Shown: one piece after another, positions 42,452-50,186 of the stretch
Layout: every line of letters begins with the position of its first letter
Numbering within the stretch: position 1 is the stretch's first letter
Assembly: GCF_935822925.1 (NCBI RefSeq)
Contig: NZ_CAKXZS010000003.1
Coordinates: 20,214-84,213 of the forward strand
Source: Mesorhizobium ventifaucium
GTDB taxonomy: Bacteria > Pseudomonadota > Alphaproteobacteria > Rhizobiales > Rhizobiaceae
DNA: 64,000 nucleotides
Direction of reading: 5' to 3'
Position numbers and translations under genes: made by a program
The notes under the pieces: model-generated
What the model was told of the DNA's origin: nothing
Database searches by the model: none
What the model saw: the letters and a program-made list of their open reading frames with translations, nothing else

Positions 42452-42674
42452 GGAACGGTTCTTCCAACTCGCCGAGTTCGCACGTCCCGACCTGAGCGCA
42501 ACGTTCACCTATCTCAGGCGCCGGACGAGGCGCACTGGTTGGCAGTCGGTGAGCGGCAGATGCGGTCGGGGAGCAAGCTGGCTCTTGTGTACTTGATCAA
42601 TAGTTCGACCTGGCCGCGAGCGCACAGACCCCACTTGCCGAGGGCAGAGGTGGCGACAGCAAGAAAGACATCGT

Positions 42675-43469
42675 TCATGCATTGAACTCATAGCGCGTGA
42701 ACAACTCATGATCGCTAAGCAGCCGCTTGACGAAATCGCCGCTCCCCACATCCGAAAGGACCGGCCAGTCGTCCAGGCCTTCCGGCCGCTCCATCTGTGA
42801 CCGGTGCGCGGCCAGCGCATGCCATTTCATGTCAACGACGTCCCCGACATACGCGTTCGAATTGAACAGCGTGAGCCCACGCAAACCTGCAAAGGTCCGG
42901 ATCGTTTGCCGCAATGCGACGCGACTGAGGCCAGGCACTCGATCGTGCAGGCGAACCCACGGCCACTGATACCAGTACCAGACGGGATATTCGAACACGG
43001 TCACGCGCCGGCCATACAGTTGCAGTGCGCCGCGGGCGCCAAGATTGGTGGCAACATGGTCCGCGGGCGGCTCTTTTGCATGGGTGACGAACACGCTCTG
43101 TGGTTGCCAAGCGAAAAGCAACTCAGCGATCGCGTCTACGATCTTACCGACATGATGCTTAGCCATGCCGTCGGGAACTCGCAGAAATCTCACCCGATCA
43201 GCAGATCCGCCCAACCGGCAAACCGCCTCGATCGCTTCGCCCTCGCGGGCGATCCGCAGCGCCTCCCTGTCAATCCGATTTGGATGGGATGCCGAACCGT
43301 CGGTAACGAAAATAAACCGGACATCGGCGCCCGAGCTAAGCTTCTTGCTGGCGACCCCTCCACATCCCAGCGTTTCATCATCGGGATGGGGTGCGATGAT
43401 GACCGCCGATGCCTGCCAGTCTGCTACGTCGAATGGATGAGACCGGTTACACATTGCTCTATCGAGCAT
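42675..43469 (-). CDS. PIG-L family deacetylase (copy 1, intact)
   Basis: The 264-residue protein is a zinc-dependent N-deacetylase of the PIG-L/LmbE type, which removes acetyl groups from N-acetylated sugars. The catalytic motif is APHPDDETLGCGG with H28, D30, D31 and E32. A later HAKEPPADHVATN carries the third zinc histidine. I choose ATG 43469 because the two relic copies begin with the same ATG-CT(C/T)-GAT-AG; ATG 43499 is an in-frame alternative. It is divergent from the cytidylyltransferase gene, with a conserved intergenic block between them. Confidence 0.85.
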   Translation of the reverse strand: MLDRAMCNRSHPFDVADWQASAVIIAPHPDDETLGCGGVASKKLSSGADVRFIFVTDGSASHPNRIDREALRIAREGEAIEAVCRLGGSADRVRFLRVPDGMAKHHVGKIVDAIAELLFAWQPQSVFVTHAKEPPADHVATNLGARGALQLYGRRVTVFEYPVWYWYQWPWVRLHDRVPGLSRVALRQTIRTFAGLRGLTLFNSNAYVGDVVDMKWHALAAHRSQMERPEGLDDWPVLSDVGSGDFVKRLLSDHELFTRYEFNA

Positions 43470-43588
43470 AGCCCCAATCGTATGCCTGACGTCATGCATC
43501 GATGGTTCCGATCATCCCTTCTTCGGTGTGGTTCAACCCGACCTGCGCATGGTAGCAAAACACTGTAGGCGATTGGGGTGAGAAAACA

Positions 43589-44428
43589 ATGAAGGTAGGA
43601 ATTCTTGCTGGCGGACTGGGAACGCGGCTGGCGGAAGAAACCGAGATCCGGCCGAAACCAATGGTCGAAATCGGAGCTAAGCCGATCCTTTGGCATATCA
43701 TGATGCATTATTATGCCTATGGACACCGCGAGTTCGCCGTCGCGCTGGGATACAAGGGCGAATACATCAAACGCTGGTTCAGCGACTATGTCGCATTCGA
43801 TGGCAGCTTGACTGTCAATGCCGCATCGGGAAGCGTCAAGCGCCACTCGAACTCGCTGCCTGACTGGTCCGTCGATCTTGTCGAGACGGGACTGAATACA
43901 CTGACGGGCGGCCGCATAAAACGCCTGATCGACTGGATGGGCGACGAGACTTTCATGCTCACCTGGGGCGATGGGGTTTCGGACGTCAACCTTGATAAAC
44001 TGATCGCCTTTCACAAATCGCATGGCAAGCTTGCAACGATGACGGCGGTGCGTCCGCCAGCACGCTACGGGCACATCGAATTCGACGGCCATCGCGTTGT
44101 CGACTTCACGGAAAAGCCACAGGCCTCAGAGGGTTGGATCAATGGCGCCTTCTTCGTCCTCGAGCCGGGCATAAAGGACTATATCGATGGCGACGATGTC
44201 ATGTTCGAACACGCGCCAATGCAACGGCTCGCGACTGACGGCCAACTGATGGCATATCGCCACGAATCCTTCTGGCAATGCATGGACACCATCCGCGAAA
44301 AGCATCTCCTTCAGAAATTGTGGGACAGCGGGCAGGCGCCCTGGAAAACATGGGAATTGATCGATGAAAGTTCTGGTTACAGGCCACCTCGGCTACATCG
44401 GTTCCGTCCTGACTCCGATGCTGCTTGA
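43589..44428 (+). CDS. Glucose-1-phosphate cytidylyltransferase-like nucleotidyltransferase
   Basis: The 279-residue enzyme should couple CTP to glucose 1-phosphate, giving CDP-glucose, the entry to CDP-deoxysugars. The RfbF signature is strong: ILAGGLGTRLAEETEIRPKPMVEIG at the N-terminus, LTWGDGVSDVNL as the metal-binding segment, and FFVLEPGIKDYIDGD. The 3' end overlaps the next gene by 65 bases, and the last 20 or so residues (DESSGYRPPRLH onward) are an extension beyond the usual RfbF end near PWKTW. The original stop may have been lost. A truncated copy is at 53308. No CDP-glucose 4,6-dehydratase is evident in the window. Confidence 0.85.
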   Translation: MKVGILAGGLGTRLAEETEIRPKPMVEIGAKPILWHIMMHYYAYGHREFAVALGYKGEYIKRWFSDYVAFDGSLTVNAASGSVKRHSNSLPDWSVDLVETGLNTLTGGRIKRLIDWMGDETFMLTWGDGVSDVNLDKLIAFHKSHGKLATMTAVRPPARYGHIEFDGHRVVDFTEKPQASEGWINGAFFVLEPGIKDYIDGDDVMFEHAPMQRLATDGQLMAYRHESFWQCMDTIREKHLLQKLWDSGQAPWKTWELIDESSGYRPPRLHRFRPDSDAA

Positions 44429-45407
44429 ACGCGGCCATGACGTCACGGGCCTAGACAGCGACATCTTCCGGTCATGCACTTTCGTAGGGACGTTGGCCGA
44501 TGTGCCGACGATCGAGAAAGACATCCGTGATGTCGAAATCGACGACGTCGCCGGCTTCGACGCGATCATCCATCTCGCCGGACTGTCGAACGATCCCTTG
44601 GGGGACTACCGACCCCAGCTTACCGAGGAAATCAACTGCGGCGCTTCGGTCAAGCTTGCACAGCTCGCCAAGGCAGCCGGCGTCCAGCGGTTCCTGTATG
44701 CCTCCTCTTGCAGCAATTACGGCGCGGCCGGCGACAGCTTTCTAACTGAGGATGCTCCCTTCAACCCGGTTACGCCTTACGGCGCCTCGAAGGCGAATGT
44801 GGAGCGAGCGGTCGCGCCGATGGCGGATCAATCGTTCAGTCCGACATTCCTGCGTGCTTCCACTGCCTACGGCCTGTCGCCTCGCATCCGCTTCGATCTC
44901 GTGGTCAACAACCTGACCGCCTGGGCCTACACGACCGGCCTGGTCTACCTCAAGAGCGACGGCTCGCCATGGCGTCCGATCGTCCATGTGGAAGACATTG
45001 CGCTGGCCTATGTCGCGGTACTCGAAGCCGAGCGAGAGCTGGTCCACAACGAGGCATTCAATGTCGGCTTGACCACGGAAAACTATCAGATTCGGGAGAT
45101 CGCGGAGTTGGTGCAAACGATCGTTCCCGACAGCCGGGTGAAATTCGCGCCCGACGCCGGGCCAGACAAACGGTGCTATCGCGTCGACTGCACCTATATT
45201 GGTCGCCGCCTGCACGGGTTTAAGCCGCAATGGACGGCGCGGCGCGGTATCGAACAGCTCTATCACACATTTCGCGCGGCAGGCCTTGCACTTGGGGACT
45301 TCGAGGGCGAGCGGTTCAAGCGCATCGCCCATGTGCAGAAGCTGATCCAGGATGGCGAACTGGATACCGATCTGCGCCGCACGCCGCAGTTAGCGGTAGC
45401 GGTTTGA
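44364..45407 (+). CDS. NAD-dependent epimerase/dehydratase (extended SDR)
   Basis: This 347-residue extended SDR should act on the NDP-sugar made by its neighbour. The cofactor loop is GHLGYIG at residues 7-13, a GxxGxxG variant, and the catalytic pair is Y139 and K143 in TPYGASKANVE with the serine in YASSCSNYG. The ATG lies inside the 3' end of the cytidylyltransferase gene, with the GGGAATTGATCG stretch as possible ribosome-binding site. The C-terminal FKPQWTARRGIEQLYHTF block is repeated in the chimeric relic at 53308-53575. Epimerase, reductase or dehydratase activity cannot be distinguished here. Confidence 0.85.
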   Translation: MKVLVTGHLGYIGSVLTPMLLERGHDVTGLDSDIFRSCTFVGTLADVPTIEKDIRDVEIDDVAGFDAIIHLAGLSNDPLGDYRPQLTEEINCGASVKLAQLAKAAGVQRFLYASSCSNYGAAGDSFLTEDAPFNPVTPYGASKANVERAVAPMADQSFSPTFLRASTAYGLSPRIRFDLVVNNLTAWAYTTGLVYLKSDGSPWRPIVHVEDIALAYVAVLEAERELVHNEAFNVGLTTENYQIREIAELVQTIVPDSRVKFAPDAGPDKRCYRVDCTYIGRRLHGFKPQWTARRGIEQLYHTFRAAGLALGDFEGERFKRIAHVQKLIQDGELDTDLRRTPQLAVAV

Positions 45408-45444
45408 ACAAACACAGCCGGGAGCGATTGCTGGTGCAGCCTCT

Positions 45445-45596
45445 GCAACCGAGAAGGTTTGCCGCTCCTGCGGCGGAAGTCACATCGACACTTCCTGAAG
45501 CGCGGCACGGCGCCGCTTGCCGATCGGCTTCCATCGAGCATCGACGACGGCGAGGAAGAACCTGTCTTTCCGCTCAGTGTGGTCGTGGTCGAGTAG
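45445..45596 (+). pseudogene. Relic of a C-methyltransferase N-terminus (copy 1)
   Basis: The plus strand encodes TEKVCRSCGGSHIDT, then after a one-base shift LKRGTAPLADRLPSSIDD and EEEPVFPLSV, ending in VVVE and TAG. This aligns with residues 12-54 of the intact methyltransferase at 53586-54839 (TERACRSCGGSGIETF, GKTPLADRLLTSSDI, EPIFPLRV). It sits directly after the SDR gene, the same place the intact gene has in copy 2. It is cut off where a group II intron-like sequence begins. Confidence 0.82.
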
Positions 45597-45599
45597 CTC

Positions 45600-46040
45600 A
45601 GCCATTCGGCTTTCGCCCTCACAGATCCGGGCGTGCGGCTTTCCCGCACCCGCCTCTTCCCGAGAGCAACCCGCGCGCCGTCAGGGGCTCGAACTCCGAC
45701 CAGCCCCATACGCCGGCTTTTCTGGATACGCCGCGCAAAATCTGGCCGCCGCGTTACGATCCTGAGGCCACCTCGCCACCAGCAATGCGTTGCGAATTGT
45801 AGAACAGGTTGCGGAGCGTTACTGCCAGGCTCAATCGGCCTCTCTCCGCCCTTTGGGCTGGGTGCACCGGACGCCCGTTAGGGAAGAGAGCGGCGGGCCT
45901 GACGGGCCTATTTCAATCCGACCTGGGTTGGCCGTAAACCGATACTCCCACCGGGTTGAGCGCTACACTGAGGGTCGCCGCATGCTCATCTCATCGGCCC
46001 ACATGCTGCGAGGCAGTTGGCGAGCGCCCACCGCTAGGCT
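45600..46040 (-). mobile_element. Probable group II intron remnant
   Basis: Read on the minus strand, 45610-45665 gives a hairpin GAGGCGGGTGCGGGAAAGCCGCACGCCCGGATC-like, close to the hairpin of bacterial group II introns (GAGCCG...GCGGGAAA...GCAC...CGGTTC) that lies near the intron-encoded protein gene. The rest has other stem-forming GC-rich tracts but no reverse transcriptase frame. I infer the 5' domain of an intron that lost its protein. It abuts the methyltransferase relic, so insertion may have broken that gene. The ends are not defined. Confidence 0.4.
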
Positions 46041-46047
46041 CAATGGC

Positions 46048-47328
46048 TCACGATCTTTGTGGAAAACATGGACCCGTGTCTGGGCGCAGTTTCTGATAGA
46101 CTAACTTGAGCCGTTCTGCGCGCGCCTCCCACGAATACAGCTCGACGGCACGCTTGCGCCCTTCGCTTCCCATTTCACTTGCCCGGACCGTATCCTCCAG
46201 CACCGTGATCAATGCCTGGGCGAGCTCGCCAGGAGCGTCGACTTCGACCAGCATCCCGGTGCTGCCAGTTACAATGGATTCACACATCCCGCCCACGCGC
46301 GTTCCCACCACCGGTATCCCGCAGGCCATGCCCTCCACGACCGATATTCCGAAGCTCTCGCTGAGTGACGGATTCACCACAATGTCGGCCTCATGGTACG
46401 TCGCTACGAGGTCCTTGTGGGGCACGTTGCCCACGAAGTGAATTCGATCACCTAACCCGTGGCGCTCGATGAGTTCCTTTAAGTGTTCCTGATATTTGCA
46501 ATTGCCCCAGCGATCGTAGAAACGGTTCAATGCGGTAACCCGCGGATCCGACGAGAGGCTGGTCAGGAAGTCCACCGAAAGCGGCCATTGCGGCCCTGCG
46601 ATCCGAAGTTCCACGTCCGCGAACCTGGCCGCAACCTCACTGAAGGCCTCGATCAGTGTGTGAAGCCCCTTCTCTGGCGATACCCGCCCAACGAACAGGA
46701 TGACACGTCGGGTTCTGGTGGATGCGGAAGCCCGCTGCTCGCTCGGCCGAAAGTAAGAAACGTCCACGCCATTACCGACGGTGGCAACGACGCCAGGATA
46801 GTCCGGGAATGCCGAAAGAAAGGTCCTTGCGATGTGATCGCTGACGGCGACCACCGCATCCACCACCGTGAGCTGACGGGCCACCTGATCGCGGTCACGC
46901 TGTGATAGCCACTCACACTGCATCTCAAGCACGAGCCGATGAGATGAGCTGGCTGCCTTCAGCTCCCGGCACCATGTCCAGTAATTCATCAAATGGACAA
47001 TATCTGGTTGATCTACGGCGAGGTAGCGACGAACCTTGTTACGATATTGCGAGTGGTCATCGGCCTTCCGATCCAACCGCAACCAGCGCGCCAGACGCGG
47101 AAACTCGTTGATGACCCGCTGCAGCGCGTGATCACGTAGCGCCGCAGCCCGCCGCACCGCGAACGGCAGGTCCGCGGGCACCGTGTCGTCTCGATAATGC
47201 TTGCCATAGAGCGTTATCTGCAGGCCTTCGCCGAGCCGCAGCGCCGTATTGTAGACGATCAGCCCGATTGAGTTTTGAACAGGCGGAAAAAGTCTATCGC
47301 ACGGCTGACCGACGTATACGAGCTTCAT
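46048..47328 (-). CDS. Glycosyltransferase family 4 protein
   Basis: The 426-residue GT-B enzyme starts MKLVYVGQPCDRLFPPVQNSIGLIVYNTA, where the SIG loop binds the acceptor. It has VAVSDHIARTFL and GNGVDVSYFRP at the domain boundary, ILFVGRVSPEKGLHTLIEAF as the start of the donor domain and PSLSESFGISVVEGMACGIPVV with the E-x7-E pair. It is the intact relative of the pseudogene at 36331-37640. The next gene upstream on the strand is an SDR, probably in the same operon. Donor and acceptor are unknown. Confidence 0.87.
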   Translation of the reverse strand: MKLVYVGQPCDRLFPPVQNSIGLIVYNTALRLGEGLQITLYGKHYRDDTVPADLPFAVRRAAALRDHALQRVINEFPRLARWLRLDRKADDHSQYRNKVRRYLAVDQPDIVHLMNYWTWCRELKAASSSHRLVLEMQCEWLSQRDRDQVARQLTVVDAVVAVSDHIARTFLSAFPDYPGVVATVGNGVDVSYFRPSEQRASASTRTRRVILFVGRVSPEKGLHTLIEAFSEVAARFADVELRIAGPQWPLSVDFLTSLSSDPRVTALNRFYDRWGNCKYQEHLKELIERHGLGDRIHFVGNVPHKDLVATYHEADIVVNPSLSESFGISVVEGMACGIPVVGTRVGGMCESIVTGSTGMLVEVDAPGELAQALITVLEDTVRASEMGSEGRKRAVELYSWEARAERLKLVYQKLRPDTGPCFPQRS

Positions 47329-47352
47329 GTCACTCCCCCACCGTCAGCTCGT

Positions 47353-48315
47353 TCAGGCGACTCTTCTAAGTGCCGGGCGGTCTTCCGGTCGGGAGAGGTG
47401 GTCGGCGAGGCGGCGAATGCCCTCTTCGAGCGGCACCAGGGGACGGTTCAATATAGCCTTCATCTTGTTCGTGTCAGGACAGCGGCGCGTCATGTCGCCC
47501 TCCGCAAGGGGTGGTCGGAATTCCAACTTCGATGACGAGCCCAGCACTTCGATGACAAACTCGGCCAGCTGTCGAATGCTCATTTCCACGTCGCTGCCCA
47601 CGTTGATCACTTCGTTCTCGTACGCGCGCGTTCGATGAACCGCGATGCAAGCGTCAACCGTGTCGTCGACATAGCAGAAGGTGCGGGTCTGCGAACCGTC
47701 CCCGTAAATCGTCAGGGGCTCGCCGCGCTGGGCGGCACGCACAAATCGCGGCAGAACGAAATCCTCGCTCTGACGTGGTCCGTAGGTGTTGAAGAAGCGA
47801 AAAATGGTAAAGGGAAGTCCAAACTCACGCTGGAAAGTGCGCAGATAGACCTCTCCAAGATTCTTCACCACTGCATACGGCAGACGCGAGTTAAGCGGCG
47901 TGGTGCTCTCGTTTTGCGGCATCTCGAAAGGCTCGCCATATACCTCCGATGACGAAGCGAAGTAGACACGCTCGGCACCGGTGTTCTTGCATAGCCTCAG
48001 CACGTTCTCGATACCGGTGATGTCGCGCAGCACGAGCAGAGGATTTGCCAAAGTCCGCTGCACACCGACCACGGCTGCGAAGTGGAAGACGTGGGTGAAA
48101 TGGAAGCGGTAGAACAACGATGAGATGTCATCGAAATCGTTCGCATCCGCCTTTACTACGGTCAGATTGCCCGCGTCTATTTGTACCTTGTCTCGACTTC
48201 CGGTCGACAGGTTGTCAGCGACGACCACCTGGGTCTGCGGTAGCTTGACCAACGCGCGAGTGAGGGCGCTGCCGATATTGCCCGCTCCACCAGTTACCAG
48301 GATCGATTGCATCAT
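47353..48315 (-). CDS. NAD-dependent epimerase/dehydratase, UDP-sugar type
   Basis: The 320-residue extended SDR has the GGAGNIG cofactor loop at residues 9-15. The SSS/YxxxK site is YFASSSEVYGEPFEMPQNE...LPYAVVKNLGE, typical of UDP-glucuronate decarboxylase and UDP-glucuronate/glucose 4-epimerase relatives. FRFFNTYGPRQ and TIYGDGSQTRTFCYVDD are the substrate-binding blocks. Two ATGs (48315, 48312) follow GAGGTGGGG. With the divergent UDP-sugar dehydrogenase it could convert a UDP-uronic acid to another sugar. Confidence 0.86.
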   Translation of the reverse strand: MMQSILVTGGAGNIGSALTRALVKLPQTQVVVADNLSTGSRDKVQIDAGNLTVVKADANDFDDISSLFYRFHFTHVFHFAAVVGVQRTLANPLLVLRDITGIENVLRLCKNTGAERVYFASSSEVYGEPFEMPQNESTTPLNSRLPYAVVKNLGEVYLRTFQREFGLPFTIFRFFNTYGPRQSEDFVLPRFVRAAQRGEPLTIYGDGSQTRTFCYVDDTVDACIAVHRTRAYENEVINVGSDVEMSIRQLAEFVIEVLGSSSKLEFRPPLAEGDMTRRCPDTNKMKAILNRPLVPLEEGIRRLADHLSRPEDRPALRRVA

Positions 48316-48639
48316 ATTCCCCACCTCAACCGAACAGTTTAATCGACTGACGCAGCGTGCGTCCCTTCGCGAAACGCGGCATCTTCGACCTCGCGAGCGA
48401 AGGTGGCTCCCAGATCCTTTAGGACGTCGCTTGAAAGCTAAATGTGGCAGCGCCAGGTTTATTTGACAACGTGGCTTGGGGTAAGCATTTCGGCTGTTCT
48501 CCCAATGGTGCTATCCATGCTATTTTCGGCTCTGGGGTCGGCTAAGCGCATACATTTTGCTGATTGCTGTGAACTGCTTCCCCGCGTAATTGAGGCGATC
48601 CTTTATTGTCGACATTGAAGCGAAAGTTGCCAGCATCTC
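48316..48639. other. Divergent promoter region of the SDR and UDP-sugar dehydrogenase genes
   Basis: About 320 bases without a gene, more A+T-rich in the middle (GGTTTATTTGACAACGTGGCTT and CATGCTATTTTCGG near 48460-48530). It should carry promoters for both directions. No palindrome or EcfG box was recognised. Confidence 0.45.
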
Positions 48640-49980
48640 ATGCAGACTCCTCCAGACCTTCAGGAACTGGTTAACCGCATCCGAACGCGGGACTACACCA
48701 TTGGCATCATGGGCCTCGGCTACGTTGGTCTGCCACTCGCCATGATCTCGCTGGACGCGGGGTTCAAAGTCATCGGTTTCGACATCGACGCGTCTCGGGT
48801 TGCACTTCTTAACCGCGGAGAAACAGGCATAGATCATTTGCCTGGTGCTGCCATCAAAGTGGCTGTCGACAGCAAGCGGTTTCGCGCCACCAGTGATTTC
48901 GCCGACCTAAGCGAACCCGACGCGATCTTGATAGCGGTGCCAACGCCGCTTACCAGAAACCGGGAGCCGAACCTGTCGTTCGTCGAAAACAGCGCACGTG
49001 CGATCGCGGAGCGGCTGCGCCCTGGTCAACTTGTCGTTCTGGAGTCGACGACCTGGCCAGGAACGACGCGGGAGGTCGTGCAGCCGCTGCTCGAGGCGAC
49101 GAATCTTTCTCTGGGAAAGGACTTTTTTCTCGCCTATTCGCCCGAACGGGTGGACCCGGGCAACGACGTACACACCACCGCCACAGTTGCAAAGGTGATA
49201 GGCGCCGACGACCCATCGTCCCTGCAAGTAGCCAAGGAACTGTATGATCAGATCATCGTGCAAACCGTTCCCGTGGCCTCCACCGCAACGGCAGAGGCTG
49301 TGAAGCTGACCGAGAACATATTTCGCTCTGTCAACATTGCGTTGGTCAATGAGTTAAAGGTGATTTTTGACAGGATGGGCATCGACGTCTGGGAGGTGAT
49401 CGAAGCCGCCAAGACCAAGCCGTTCGGATATATGGCGTTTTATCCAGGCCCTGGCCTCGGCGGGCACTGCATCCCGATCGACCCATTCTACCTGACCTGG
49501 AAGGCAAGAGAGTACGAAGTAACAACACGCTTCATTGAGCTTGCCGGTGAAATCAACACGAATATGCCGCATTATGTGGTTGACCGCCTTGTAGAGGCCT
49601 TGGACCGGCGAGCCGGCCGCGGCCTGAGCGGTTCGCGGATCCTGGTGATCGGGATGTCCTACAAGAAAAACGTGGGTGACACACGAGAAAGCCCATCGTT
49701 GAAGCTGATCGACATCATGGAGCGACGCGGGGCAGTCGTTGATTACCACGACCCCTACGTACCGGAGATACCCGGAACAAGAGAGTACGCCACCCTGGCA
49801 GGTCGCCCCTCTGTGGATATCTGCGCTAGCAGTTTGGCATCGTATGATGCCGTTGTCATCTCGACAGATCATGATGCGATTGATTGGCAGAACATCACCA
49901 AGCACGCAAAGCTGGTGCTCGATACCAGAAATGCTTGTGCGCGCAGTCAGTCACGCACCGATAACGTCGTAAAGGCATGA
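48640..49980 (+). CDS. Nucleotide sugar dehydrogenase (UDP-N-acetyl-hexosamine 6-dehydrogenase type)
   Basis: The 446-residue enzyme oxidises the C6 hydroxyl of a UDP-sugar to a uronic acid with two NAD+. The N-terminal GIMGLGYVGLPLAM (about residues 22-35) binds NAD. The central helix with KLTENIFRSVNIALVNEL and the catalytic cysteine in GLGGHCIPIDPFYLTWKA follow. The C-terminal domain has GMSYKKNVGDTRESPSLKL. These blocks are closest to the WbpA/WecC/TviB group acting on UDP-GlcNAc or UDP-ManNAc rather than Ugd. It supplies a uronic acid for the polymer. Confidence 0.9.
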   Translation: MQTPPDLQELVNRIRTRDYTIGIMGLGYVGLPLAMISLDAGFKVIGFDIDASRVALLNRGETGIDHLPGAAIKVAVDSKRFRATSDFADLSEPDAILIAVPTPLTRNREPNLSFVENSARAIAERLRPGQLVVLESTTWPGTTREVVQPLLEATNLSLGKDFFLAYSPERVDPGNDVHTTATVAKVIGADDPSSLQVAKELYDQIIVQTVPVASTATAEAVKLTENIFRSVNIALVNELKVIFDRMGIDVWEVIEAAKTKPFGYMAFYPGPGLGGHCIPIDPFYLTWKAREYEVTTRFIELAGEINTNMPHYVVDRLVEALDRRAGRGLSGSRILVIGMSYKKNVGDTRESPSLKLIDIMERRGAVVDYHDPYVPEIPGTREYATLAGRPSVDICASSLASYDAVVISTDHDAIDWQNITKHAKLVLDTRNACARSQSRTDNVVKA

Positions 49981-50186
49981 GCGGCCCGACTTGCGCACTG
50001 GCTTGGTCAACCGCTAGCAACAACGTCGAATAGTTTAACACGTCGAGCGGTTGAATTCATTCAGCGCAGCGCAATTTTTCCGGACTTGAGCGTCGAGGCA
50101 TGAGCGCCCGCGCAGCCGTGTAAACAGGTGGAGCCGGCCGAGGTCGCTACGGTTTGCGGCGCCGGCCGGTGCTCACCCCCTCCCCG

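Noticed and set aside
50041..50186. GC-rich tract after the UDP-sugar dehydrogenase gene as possible terminator
   Set aside because: Several inverted GC stretches exist but no stem followed by a T run could be defined.
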